A DNA stretch of 57,847 nt from CAMASH01 sp041746635 (GTDB lineage Bacteria > Verrucomicrobiota > Verrucomicrobiia > Chthoniobacterales > Terrimicrobiaceae), in contig JBGTGQ010000038.1 in the NCBI GenBank assembly GCA_041746635.1, positions 1 through 57,847 on the forward strand, given 5' to 3'. The number at the start of each line of letters is the position of its first letter. Position 1 is the stretch's first letter. Of the stretch, positions 38,552-47,352 are shown in pieces. Under the pieces are notes generated by a model that searched no databases, was not told the origin of the DNA, and saw nothing but the letters and a program-made list of their open reading frames with translations. A program made the position numbers and the translations under genes.

Positions 38552-40407
38552 GGCGGTTTCTTTTGATTGTGTTCCTGAGCGTGGGCTGGCTTCGGGCCGC
38601 TGAGGAAATCACGGATTTTCACAGCCGCATCGAGATTCAAAAAAACGGCGATCTTCTCGTGACGGAAACCATCACGGTGCAGGCGGAAGGGAATGAGATC
38701 AAGCGGGGCATTTACCGCGATTTTCCCACCCTTTACAGCGGCCGTTTCGGGCTGAAAGCCAGCGTGCCTTTCGAGGTCCTGGAGACGACGCGCAACGGCG
38801 AACCCGAGAACGTCCGCACGGAGCAAAGGGGCAATGGCGTGCGCCTTTACTTGGGTCGCGAGGATGTCGTGCTGGATTCCGGGCAATACACGTACGTGAT
38901 TCGCTACCGTACCGGTCGGCAGCTCGGATTTTTCGCGAATCACGACGAACTGTATTGGAACGTCACCGGCAATGGCTGGGCGTTTCCGATCGAACGAGCC
39001 TCGGCTGATGTTTTGCTGCCGCCGGGCGCGCCGCTTTTGAGCGCCGAGGCTTACACCGGGCCGCAAGGGGCGACGGGGCAGGATTACACGGTGGTGAAAA
39101 AGGAGGTTGGAGCCTTTTTTGAAACCACGCTGCCCCTCGCGAGCACGGAGGGGTTGACCATCGTTGTGACCTGGCCAAAAGGAATTGTCGATCAGCCGCT
39201 GCCGCAGGGGATCATCGAGCAGCTTCTGCGCGACAATCCCGGCATCGTGCTGGGATTGGTTGGGCTGGTGGTTGCGCTCGGATATTTTGTGCTCACCTGG
39301 ATCATCGTGGGGCGCGATCCTGCGCGCGGGGTGATCATTCCGCGCTACGAGGCTCCGGGTGGATTGTCTCCGGCGGCGGTGCGGTATTTGCGGGGGTTGG
39401 GGAAATTTGACGACACCTCGCTGGCTGCCTCGATTTTGCATCTGGCCGTTTTAGGCGCGATCAAGATCAAGGGCGGGGGCCAGAGCGACTACACGATTGA
39501 GAAACGCGCGGACCGGCCCGACCTGCCGCCGGAGGCCAACATGTTGTTGCAAGAGTTGCTGGGAGGACGGCAGGAATTGCGCTTCGACAATTCAAATCAC
39601 ACGGTGTTTCAAAAAGCCAAGGTCGCGCTGCTCAAGGCCGTAGCCAAACACTGCGACAGCGCGTACTTCGTGCGCAACCGTCATGTGTGGGTGGTCGGTC
39701 TGCTACTCACGCTTTTTCCATTGGGCGTTTCCCTCTTCGACGCGAGCCAGCCTGCCGTGGCCGCTTTCATGCTGCTGTGGCTGAGCATCTGGTCCTCCGG
39801 CGTGTGGGCGCTTTCAGGCATGGTGCTTTCGACTTGGAAACAAAAAGGTTTGAAGCGCTTGAGCGCGCTGCCGCTTGCGGTTTTCGCCCTGCCGTTTTGG
39901 GGCGGATGGATTTTTGGCATGGGCCTCCTGGTTTGGGCGACGTCCGTCTGGGTGTGCGCGATCTATCTGACCGGCATCGCGTTGGTGGTGGTGTTTCATC
40001 ATTTGCTGAAAAGGCCGACCACGCAGGGACGGGAGGTCTTGGACCAGATCGAGGGATTCCGGCGCTATCTATCCGTGGCGGAGGAGGACCGTCTCAATCT
40101 GGAAAATCCGCCGGAACGCACGCCGGAACTCTTCGAGAAATTCCTGCCCTACGCCCTCGCCCTCGGTGTGCAGCAACTTTGGGCCGAACAATTTTCCGGC
40201 ATCCTAAGTGCAACGCAATATCAACCCGAATGGTATTCGGGAAATCAGTTGCAGAACTTTCAAGCCGCGGGTTTCGCCGCCGGGCTGGCCGGTTCCTTGG
40301 TGAGCTCGGTTTCGTCGTCATCCTCCGCGCCTGGGTCCTCCTCAGGCAGCAGCGGGGGAGGTTCCTCCGGCGGTGGGGGCGGCGGAGGCGGCGGGGGTGG
40401 CTGGTAG
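38548..40407 (+). CDS. DUF2207-family membrane protein with Gly-rich tail
   Basis: A 619-residue protein with signal peptide (RRFLLIVFLSVGWLRAAEEI), an N-terminal beta-sandwich DUF2207 domain (residues about 20-210; HSRIEIQKNGDLLVTETITV, IKRGIYRDFPTLY), a membrane helix at about 230-255, a cytoplasmic winged-helix-like part (LSPAAVRYLRGLGKFDDTSL, AASILHLAVLGAIKIKGGG), more helices at about 375-480, and a C-terminus of SSGGGSSGGGGGGGGGGGW. The Gly-rich tail with terminal Trp is typical of this family and of TPM proteins. No enzymatic residues are apparent. Confidence 0.88.
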   Translation: MRRFLLIVFLSVGWLRAAEEITDFHSRIEIQKNGDLLVTETITVQAEGNEIKRGIYRDFPTLYSGRFGLKASVPFEVLETTRNGEPENVRTEQRGNGVRLYLGREDVVLDSGQYTYVIRYRTGRQLGFFANHDELYWNVTGNGWAFPIERASADVLLPPGAPLLSAEAYTGPQGATGQDYTVVKKEVGAFFETTLPLASTEGLTIVVTWPKGIVDQPLPQGIIEQLLRDNPGIVLGLVGLVVALGYFVLTWIIVGRDPARGVIIPRYEAPGGLSPAAVRYLRGLGKFDDTSLAASILHLAVLGAIKIKGGGQSDYTIEKRADRPDLPPEANMLLQELLGGRQELRFDNSNHTVFQKAKVALLKAVAKHCDSAYFVRNRHVWVVGLLLTLFPLGVSLFDASQPAVAAFMLLWLSIWSSGVWALSGMVLSTWKQKGLKRLSALPLAVFALPFWGGWIFGMGLLVWATSVWVCAIYLTGIALVVVFHHLLKRPTTQGREVLDQIEGFRRYLSVAEEDRLNLENPPERTPELFEKFLPYALALGVQQLWAEQFSGILSATQYQPEWYSGNQLQNFQAAGFAAGLAGSLVSSVSSSSSAPGSSSGSSGGGSSGGGGGGGGGGGW

Positions 40408-40796
40408 GAAATCATCCTGCCCGACAAATTCGAGCGATATCTGCCGGTGAAGGCCGCGTGGGCCAGTTCCCTTTGGTAGATTTTCCCGAGGGAAACGCCT
40501 TGAAGAGCGTCAAATGAAAGGTTTTTAGCCACGGATAGACACGGATTTTCACGGATAAAGCATGCCTATGCCTCGGCCAATCCGTGTTTTATCCGTGCCA
40601 ATCCGTGGCTGATTCTCTTTCTTTATTGGACAGACTCTGATGAGCGTCGTGGCTGGTCAGTCACAGGCCGACTCGAGTAGCTTTGCAACCTTGGGCTAGG
40701 GGATGCAGCCACGTTGTGGCACTTGGCATGAGAAGCGGGATTTTTCGATTTTGGATTTTGGATTTTCCGGTATGGGTGACGACGGGTTGTGATGAA
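40408..40796. other. 389-bp gap between DUF2207 and the DegP-like gene
   Basis: No gene found. It holds the CACGGAT inverted repeat (40527-40610), then a stretch with a degraded hairpin-like region (ATGCAGCCACGTTGTGGCAC around 40703) and a TTTTGGATTTTGGATTTT tract (about 40748-40766) before the protease start. The reading frame that continues through the gap shows no signal peptide or homology. Confidence 0.5.
40527..40610. repeat. CACGGAT inverted repeat (84 bp)
   Basis: AGCCACGGATAGACACGGAT on the left and its near complement ending ATCCGTGGCT on the right flank a 20-base centre. Each arm contains three spaced ACGGAT units (CCACGGAT, ACACGGAT, TCACGGAT). This type of repeat is common between genes in environmental bacteria; a related CCACAAAGGACACAAAG version is at 49273. 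Confidence 0.75.
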
Positions 40797-41870
40797 ATGA
40801 AAAGTTTGCTGCGATTTTTGCTCTTCGTTTTTGTGGTCGGGATGGCGGTGGCCATCTTGTATCTTTCGCGCCGGGGTGGTCCGGAGGCGGCGCCGGCGCC
40901 GGCTGCTTCGATGTTGCTGGCGATGGATCGGGAGTTTACCGCGCTGGTGGCGCAGGTTTTGCCCTCGGTGGTGAGCATCGATGTGGCTCCGACGGAGACG
41001 GAAAATCCGCGCCAGAAGCTGCTGCGCATGTTGCTGGGGGGAAATGCCAAGGACGCGCCGCGGATGGCCTCTGGGGTGATTGTTTCGGAGAAGGGACACA
41101 TCGTGACGAACCTTCACGTGGTGGCGGGCGAGGGGGCAATCGAGGTGCATTTGAACGACGGCCGTGCGTTGATGGCGCGGCGGGTCGGGGCGGATGGGCC
41201 GTCGGATATTGCGATTCTGAAGATTGACGCGGAGGGGCTGCGACCGCTGCCTTTCGGGAATTCGGATGCGGTGAGCGTGGGGCAGATGGTTTTCGCGGTG
41301 GGCAATCCGCTGGGGCTGGAGGAAACGGTGACGCAGGGGATCATCAGCGCGAAGGGGCGGAGGGCTTCGAGCGAGGCGGCGAATGAATTTTTTCAGACCG
41401 ACGCGGCGATCAATCAGGGAAATTCGGGCGGACCGCTAATGGACATGCGGGGCGAGATCATCGGGATCAATAATTCGATTTCGCCGCAAGGGCAGGGGAT
41501 CGGGTTTGCCATTCCTTCCAACACGGTGCGGCGGGTTTTTGAAAATATCCGGGATTATGGGCGCTTCATCCGGCCGTGGTTCGGCGCGTATATGCGTTCG
41601 CTCTCCCCGCAGCTTGCGCAGCAAATGGGGTTGCCGGATGCCTCGGGCGCGCTGGTGTTGCTGGTGTATGAGGGTTCGCCCGCGGAGAAGGGCGGGTTGA
41701 AGTCGGGGGATGTGATTCTGGAATTCAACGGCAAGCCGGTGCGCGACATGATCGATCTGCGCAATCGCGTGGTGGAGACGGATATCGGCCAGAAAGCTAC
41801 GATGCGGGTGCGGCGGGACGGACGGGAAATGACTCTGGAAACGGTGATTGCGGCGGAGCCGGGGGCGTGA
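40797..41870 (+). CDS. DegP/HtrA-like S1C serine protease with one PDZ domain
   Basis: A 357-residue periplasmic protease: an N-terminal signal-anchor helix (LLRFLLFVFVVGMAVAILYL), a trypsin-like domain with catalytic His in IVTNLHVVAGEG, Asp in PSDIAILKID and Ser in INQGNSGGPLMDM, and one PDZ domain after about residue 260 (VYEGSPAEKGGLKSGDVILE). The loop with short LA region suggests a DegS-like form. ATG 40797 gives the anchor. Its stop overlaps the amidase start (TGATGG). Confidence 0.93.
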   Translation: MKSLLRFLLFVFVVGMAVAILYLSRRGGPEAAPAPAASMLLAMDREFTALVAQVLPSVVSIDVAPTETENPRQKLLRMLLGGNAKDAPRMASGVIVSEKGHIVTNLHVVAGEGAIEVHLNDGRALMARRVGADGPSDIAILKIDAEGLRPLPFGNSDAVSVGQMVFAVGNPLGLEETVTQGIISAKGRRASSEAANEFFQTDAAINQGNSGGPLMDMRGEIIGINNSISPQGQGIGFAIPSNTVRRVFENIRDYGRFIRPWFGAYMRSLSPQLAQQMGLPDASGALVLLVYEGSPAEKGGLKSGDVILEFNGKPVRDMIDLRNRVVETDIGQKATMRVRRDGREMTLETVIAAEPGA

Positions 41871-43156
41871 TGGAGCGGGCGGTTCTCATTATTGCTATCA
41901 CCTGCCTGGTGAGCGGCTGCAAGGCGCTGGAGAAAAGCAGCACGCCGGCACCGCATGCCTTTATTCTCTACCAGGCACCGAAGCCGGGGGATAAGTCGCT
42001 CAAGGTGGGCATCAAGGATCTCATCGATGTGAAGGATCAGATCACGACTTCGGGATCGGAGTATTTTGTCCGGCGTGGCAAACCGGCGCAGGAGGATGCG
42101 GAGTGTTTGCGTCACGTCCGTAGAAAAGGCGTCACGATTGTGGGCAAAAACAACCTGAGCGAATTTGCCATCGGGGTTTCCGGCTGCAACGACAGCTTCG
42201 GCACGCCGTTGAACCCGCTCGATCCCAAGCGCGTGCCGGGCGGGTCGTCCAGTGGGTCGGCGGAGGCGGTGGCGTTGGGATTGGCCGATGTGTCGATCGG
42301 CACGGACACGGCGGGGTCCATCCGCGTGCCGGCGGCGTGTTGCGGAGTGGCGGGATTGAAGACGACGTACGGGCGCATTTCCATCAAGGGCGTTTACCCG
42401 ATCTCGCCGACGTATCTGGATACGGTCGGTCCGATGGCGCGGGATGTGAAGGGTCTCGTGCAAGGCATGGAGCTGCTCGACCCGGGTTTTGCCGGCGAGT
42501 ATGCACAGGCCAAGGCGCGAAAGCCGGTGGCGTCAAAAATCCGCGTCGGACGGCTGAAAGTTCCCGGCACGGATACCGCCATCGAGGAAGCGATTGACCG
42601 GCAGTTGGCGGAACAGGGATTCCAAGTGGTGCCTCTGGGCCGGGAATTCCTGCTGGCTTGGCAGCGCGCCCAGCGGGATGGAAACTCCGTGGCTGCCGCC
42701 GCGTCGTGGATCACGAATAAAGGACTGCGCTACGAGAAAGGCGTCAGCATTAGGGCCCGTTTTGCCATTTGGTTCGGGGATCTGGTTTTTTACAATCTCT
42801 TCGACGATGAGCCGAAACGCCGCCATGCCCTTGCGCGGCGGGCGATCTGGCGGGAAATCCTGCGCCTGAAACTAGAGGAGGTGGACGCCATCGCCGTGCC
42901 CGTGCTGAAAAAAGAGCCGCCGGGGAAATACGCGCTTTTTGTGGGATTATTCGAGGGCCGCTTTTTCGGCATTCAAAACACGGTGGCGGTCAATTACGCG
43001 GGAGTGCCCGCCCTGGCTTTGCCGGTTCCGTTGCCCGACGGACACTTCCCGGTGACGAGTGTGCAGTTTATCGGACCGCCGGATAGCGAGGCGGCCTTGC
43101 TCAATATCGGGCGGCTCTTTGAAAAAAAACTTCCGCGACGGCCTGGCTCGGGCTGA
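41870..43156 (+). CDS. Amidase-signature family lipoprotein
   Basis: A 428-residue amidase with a lipoprotein signal (VLIIAITCLVSGC). The Ser-cisSer-Lys triad appears as Lys in VGIKDLIDVKD, and the Gly/Ser-rich signature GGSSSGSAEAVALGLADVSI plus GTDTAGSIRVPAACCGVAGL. The tail contains NTVAVNYAGVPALALPVPLP. It would hydrolyse amides in the periplasm or at the outer membrane; the substrate is unknown. Most family members are cytoplasmic, so the lipid anchor is notable. It is coupled to the DegP-like gene. Confidence 0.85.
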   Translation: MERAVLIIAITCLVSGCKALEKSSTPAPHAFILYQAPKPGDKSLKVGIKDLIDVKDQITTSGSEYFVRRGKPAQEDAECLRHVRRKGVTIVGKNNLSEFAIGVSGCNDSFGTPLNPLDPKRVPGGSSSGSAEAVALGLADVSIGTDTAGSIRVPAACCGVAGLKTTYGRISIKGVYPISPTYLDTVGPMARDVKGLVQGMELLDPGFAGEYAQAKARKPVASKIRVGRLKVPGTDTAIEEAIDRQLAEQGFQVVPLGREFLLAWQRAQRDGNSVAAAASWITNKGLRYEKGVSIRARFAIWFGDLVFYNLFDDEPKRRHALARRAIWREILRLKLEEVDAIAVPVLKKEPPGKYALFVGLFEGRFFGIQNTVAVNYAGVPALALPVPLPDGHFPVTSVQFIGPPDSEAALLNIGRLFEKKLPRRPGSG

Positions 43157-43247
43157 GTTTTTTTCCGGGAAAAAATGGGGTTTTCCGGTGACAGATAATT
43201 CGCGCGCAGAGGCTTTTCATTTTCCCACACTCAGGTATTCTCAAGTC

Positions 43248-44291
43248 GTGTCAGCTCCCATTTCCCACCCTCCCATTCCCCGACAGCCGATAGGGGCCAC
43301 ATTTCTCGTTGCCATCTGCCTGCTGGGTTTGGTGGCCGTCATTCAATTGCTCGCGGTGGTGGTGTATTACCTTCCGCTGGTGGGAAAACAGGTGGCCGAT
43401 TCCGCCGCGCAGGCCCAGGCGCTGCCGTCCGCCCCCACTCCGGCACCGGTTCAGCAAATTCCCCAGAGCCCGCCGGCTCCCGTGCCGGCGGATTTGTTGA
43501 AGGCGCAGAGGTTGTTTGCAGAATCCGATGCCAGCTTCCGCCTGGGGGATTATGAAAAAGCCTTGGCGACTCTCGATCAGGTGGAGGCGCTGATGCCCGG
43601 CGACCCGAGTGTGCTTTTGCGCAGGTCGCAAATCTTGGAAAAACTCGACCAACCGGCCGAGGCGGTGATGGCGCTGGAGGAGGTTCTCAAGATTCCCGGT
43701 CTGCCACCGGAAATCCGCATTCCGGCGGAAAAAAAGCTTAACCAGCTTGCCGACGCGCTGGGGGCCGCGGCGCCGCAGACCAAAGCGCAAACGGGAATGC
43801 AGACGGCCTATGCCGATCCAGCCGGGGCCGAGGTGCGGGAGGATACCGGCCTGCAGCCGGGGGCAAGTCTTGGCATCGTGGATGCCCGTCTGCGCGACAG
43901 CAAGGCCGGGGTGAAAAGCCTGCGCGTGGCGGTGAAATCCCGGCCCGACTCCGCCATCAAAGTGCAGGATGTGAAAATTTACATCTACTTTTACGAAGAG
44001 AACGAGGACGGCGAGGTGCTCATCACGGAATCGAAGGTGAGGACGGAATGGCTGAGTCCGCCCATTGACTGGGCGGCCAACGAACCGGAATTGCTCGACG
44101 GCCAATACATCCTGCCGGAGAGCGGCCAGCCGGGAAGTTCCACCGCCAATGGGGCCCCGGGGCGCAAATACCACGGCTATGTCGTGGCGGTTTATTACAA
44201 CGATGAATTGCAGGATTTTCGTTCCGAGCCCTCCAAGCTGGTCAAGGATTTCCCTCTTCCGCTCTATCTGCCCAAGGAGAACGCGGAGTGA
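43248..44291 (+). CDS. Membrane-anchored TPR protein of unknown function
   Basis: A 347-residue protein with a single N-terminal membrane helix (IGATFLVAICLLGLVAVIQL) after a short Pro-rich head, a Pro/Gln linker, two TPR-like repeats (ESDASFRLGDYEKALATLDQ, LEKLDQPAEAVMALEEVLKI) and a C-terminal beta-rich domain (VQDVKIYIYFYEENEDGEVL, YHGYVVAVYYNDELQDFRSE). GTG 43248 is preferred as start; longer frames overlap the amidase. It overlaps the next gene by GTGA, forming a three-gene unit that ends at 47316. Confidence 0.75.
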   Translation: MSAPISHPPIPRQPIGATFLVAICLLGLVAVIQLLAVVVYYLPLVGKQVADSAAQAQALPSAPTPAPVQQIPQSPPAPVPADLLKAQRLFAESDASFRLGDYEKALATLDQVEALMPGDPSVLLRRSQILEKLDQPAEAVMALEEVLKIPGLPPEIRIPAEKKLNQLADALGAAAPQTKAQTGMQTAYADPAGAEVREDTGLQPGASLGIVDARLRDSKAGVKSLRVAVKSRPDSAIKVQDVKIYIYFYEENEDGEVLITESKVRTEWLSPPIDWAANEPELLDGQYILPESGQPGSSTANGAPGRKYHGYVVAVYYNDELQDFRSEPSKLVKDFPLPLYLPKENAE

Positions 44292-46390
44292 AGATTCTCC
44301 TGGTTGATGCGGATCTTGTTTCTGCGACCGGACTTTCCTCCTGGCTGGTCGCCAATGGCTGGGATGCTCCCGCCCTTGCGGCCACCAGCGACGAAGCGAT
44401 CGAGTGGGTCAATCAAAACGGCCGGGTGGACGTGTTGGTCAGTGACGTTTTTCTCCAGCCAGCCGATGGCTTTACCCTGCGCGAAAGTTTGCTGCCGCAT
44501 CTGCCAGACATGAAGACGATCTTCATGTCGGCGCACGATGTTTCCGCCCATTCCGCCCGCATGCAAGGATGTCCCCTGCTGCCCAAGCCGGTTACGGGCG
44601 AGGCCTTGAATGGGGCGATCCGCGAGCTTTATGAGCGCAAGGCAATCGCGGTGACCGCCACGCCCCGGCCAGCGGTGAAGACAGTGGTGGCAAAAGCGCC
44701 GGTGGCCAAGGCGGCTCCCGCAGCGATCCTGGCTGATACGGAAATCGAACTTCCCCCGGATGAATTAGTCGGAACAACAATCGGAAATTACCAGATCGAG
44801 GCCAGGATCGGGACCGGTTCGCAAGGTGGAATTTATCGCGCCACCCAGATCCACATGGGCCGCCATGTGCGCTTTTATACTCTGGACCGGGCCCGCGCCC
44901 AAAACCCGGCCGAGATCGAGCGGTTCATCGCCAATGCCAGCGTAAAGGCGAATGTTTCGCATCCCTATATTTTTGCCGTTTATGAGGCGGGTGAAGGAGA
45001 GGGGATCTATTTTTACTCGTGCGAATACGTGCCCTGCCGCTCCTTGGGTCAATTGCGCGAGGCCGGACTCACCCTCGACGAGAAGAGCGCGCTGCAAGTC
45101 ATGAAGGTGGTTTCCGAAGTGATGGCGTATTTTGCCCGCGATAAAATTACTCACAACCTCATTGGCGAAAACGCGATCCTCATTGCCAAAAACAACCGCC
45201 CGCGGGTGGCCAATATTGCGGCTTACCAAGCGGTGCAGGAATTTGACCAGGCGGCGGAAATGGGCCGGCTCGGCACCATCATCGCCTCCGTCCTGCCGGA
45301 AAACTCCCAGGCGCTGGGGGTGCGAAATCTGGCGGTTTCCCTGGCGGCTGGAGAAACCGCCACCTATCCCGACTGGTCCGAACTGGCCCGGAGGGTTCAG
45401 GCCCTGGAGCCAAAAATCGCGCCCGAGGATGCCTACAAACTCGACGCCCAGGAACGCGCCGCCATTCGTATGGTGGAAGAGGCGAAGAAGCGCCAGAAGA
45501 AAAACATGATTATCAGCACGGTCATTTCGCTCGGCCTGCTGGCGGCGGCGTTGGGATCGTTCTGGTGGTTTTTACTTCGCCAGAAAGGTGCCTCGATCCG
45601 CGAGTTCGACCGCATGATTCCGATTCCGGCCGGGGAGTTTGTTTATCAGGGCGGGCAGAAAGTCACCTTGCCGGAATTTTACATCGATGAATACGAAGTG
45701 ACCATCGCGCAATACGCGCGGTTTTTGGAGGACATCGAGGCGCACCCCGAGAAACTCAAAGAGATCGAACATCCGGATCAGCCCAAGGGCGAATCGCACA
45801 TCCCTGAGGGATGGGCCGACATGAAGGAATTGGATCCACCCATGCCCGGCTATTATGCCCGGGCGAAACAATGGGGGAAATTCAAGAACATGCCATTGGA
45901 TGTGAACAGCCCGGTTTTCGGCGTTGATTGGTATGATGCCTATGCGTACGCCAAGTGGAAGGGTCGCCGCCTGCCCACCGAACAGGAATGGGAAAAGGCC
46001 GCCCGCGGCAGCGAAGGATTCAAGTATCCTTGGGGTAATGAAGACGAACCCAAGTGGGTCAACAGCGGGAACGACACCGACCCCAACCCGGCCAAAGGAG
46101 GCGAGATTGACGGACACGATGGCTGGTCGCCGGTGGATGCGATGAAGAAGGACAAAAGCCCCTTCGGGGTGATGGGGATGGCCGGAAATGTTTCCGAGTG
46201 GACCTCCTCGCTGGAAGTGGATCCGAAGATGAGCAGTGCGAAAGTGCCGGTGATCCGCGGTGGCAATTACAGAACGCCGAGGGATTACCTTCTTACCCGT
46301 CGCGTCCTGAAGCTCACCGAACTCCAGACAGACGTGGCCCTGGGCTTCCGGACGGTATCCGACACTCCTCCAGACAAGGCGGCGAAATGA
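44288..46390 (+). CDS. Receiver-pseudokinase-TM-FGE domain fusion protein
   Basis: A 700-residue protein with four parts. Residues 1-104 are a response-regulator receiver with Asp7, Asp9, phospho-acceptor Asp53, Ser81 and Lys100 in place. Residues 160-375 resemble a protein kinase with a Gly loop (ARIGTGSQGGIYRA), but the ATP Lys is missing (HVRFYTLD), the HRD Asp is missing (THNLIGENAIL) and no DFG follows, so it is a pseudokinase. Residues 407-430 span the membrane. Residues 440-690 are an FGE-sulfatase/SUMF1-like domain (IPIPAGEFVYQGG, GRRLPTEQEWEKAARGSEGF, MAGNVSEWTSSLE, VIRGGNY) without the two FGE cysteines. Start GTG 44288 overlaps the previous stop. Confidence 0.85.
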   Translation: MKILLVDADLVSATGLSSWLVANGWDAPALAATSDEAIEWVNQNGRVDVLVSDVFLQPADGFTLRESLLPHLPDMKTIFMSAHDVSAHSARMQGCPLLPKPVTGEALNGAIRELYERKAIAVTATPRPAVKTVVAKAPVAKAAPAAILADTEIELPPDELVGTTIGNYQIEARIGTGSQGGIYRATQIHMGRHVRFYTLDRARAQNPAEIERFIANASVKANVSHPYIFAVYEAGEGEGIYFYSCEYVPCRSLGQLREAGLTLDEKSALQVMKVVSEVMAYFARDKITHNLIGENAILIAKNNRPRVANIAAYQAVQEFDQAAEMGRLGTIIASVLPENSQALGVRNLAVSLAAGETATYPDWSELARRVQALEPKIAPEDAYKLDAQERAAIRMVEEAKKRQKKNMIISTVISLGLLAAALGSFWWFLLRQKGASIREFDRMIPIPAGEFVYQGGQKVTLPEFYIDEYEVTIAQYARFLEDIEAHPEKLKEIEHPDQPKGESHIPEGWADMKELDPPMPGYYARAKQWGKFKNMPLDVNSPVFGVDWYDAYAYAKWKGRRLPTEQEWEKAARGSEGFKYPWGNEDEPKWVNSGNDTDPNPAKGGEIDGHDGWSPVDAMKKDKSPFGVMGMAGNVSEWTSSLEVDPKMSSAKVPVIRGGNYRTPRDYLLTRRVLKLTELQTDVALGFRTVSDTPPDKAAK

Positions 46391-47316
46391 CTGGCGGCAG
46401 GACAGTCCGGGTTTGCCTGGCCCTGATGATGCTTCTCATTGTTTCGGCGCAGGCGCAGGTGCGGGTGGACATTGCCTTCAAGCGAAACCTTTACATGCTC
46501 TACGAGCCGATCATGTGCACGGTCACGATCACGAATCAGAGCGGACGCACCCTCGACCTGGCCGACACGCCGCGCGACAAGTGGTTTAGTTTTCAGATCG
46601 AGACGACCTCCGGGATTCCGCTCCCGCCGGTGAATGCCGACTACCAAAACCAGCCCATGCAGATCGAGGCGGGCCAGAAGCTCGTTCGCACGATCAACCT
46701 GACCCCGCTCTATCCGTTGAGCGAATTTGGCACCTACCGGGTGCAGGCGGCGGTTTTCCCCGAACAGATTGGGAAGATGTTTATCTCGCCCAAGCTGAAC
46801 ATTGACATCACCGAAGGCCGCCTGCTCTGGCAAGAGGCGGTGGGTGTGCCCGATGGGGCCGGTCCGGGCCGCACCCGCACGTATTCCATTCTCGCCCACC
46901 GTCTGCCGCAGAGCACGATGCTTTACTTGCGAGTGGAGGATAAGGACGCGGGGATCATTTATTGCACGACCCAGCTTGGGCGCTTTATCACGTTTGGCAG
47001 TCCGGATATCGTGGTGGATGCGACGAATCAGATTCACATCCTCCAGAATACCGCGCCTAAGGCCTTTCTTTATTCGCACTTCGATGTGAACGGGAAGATT
47101 TCGAAACAACAGGGTTACCAGGTTTTCAAAGATCGCCCGTATTTGGTGAAGCAGGGTAACGCCGTCTCCGTTGTCGGAGGTGTGCCTTACGATCCGAATG
47201 CGAAGCCTGTCGAAGACCAACTGCCCAAGCTGGGCGACCGGCCTGTGCCCCTGCCGACCCCGCAAGGCAAGCCGACTCCCGAAGACAAGCGCCCGGAAAA
47301 TTTGCTCTCGCGTTAA
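46387..47316 (+). CDS. Secreted beta-sandwich protein of unknown function
   Basis: A 309-residue protein with signal peptide (VRVCLALMMLLIVSAQAQ) and an N-terminal Ig-like/BsuPI-type segment (EPIMCTVTITNQSGRTLDLA, WFSFQIETTSG, SEFGTYRVQAAVFPE). A second beta-rich domain (LAHRLPQSTMLYLRVEDKD, VVDATNQIHILQNTAPKAFL) and a Pro-rich tail follow. ATG 46387 overlaps the fusion protein stop by 4 bp. Its role next to the FGE-domain protein is unknown; both periplasmic parts could meet. Confidence 0.72.
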   Translation: MTGGRTVRVCLALMMLLIVSAQAQVRVDIAFKRNLYMLYEPIMCTVTITNQSGRTLDLADTPRDKWFSFQIETTSGIPLPPVNADYQNQPMQIEAGQKLVRTINLTPLYPLSEFGTYRVQAAVFPEQIGKMFISPKLNIDITEGRLLWQEAVGVPDGAGPGRTRTYSILAHRLPQSTMLYLRVEDKDAGIIYCTTQLGRFITFGSPDIVVDATNQIHILQNTAPKAFLYSHFDVNGKISKQQGYQVFKDRPYLVKQGNAVSVVGGVPYDPNAKPVEDQLPKLGDRPVPLPTPQGKPTPEDKRPENLLSR

Positions 47317-47352
47317 GTCACCCAGCGCGATTCAAACACCCGATCGCCTCGT

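Noticed and set aside
40260..40532. A minus-strand frame with a long Pro run
   Set aside because: The Pro run is the complement of the DUF2207 Gly-rich tail.
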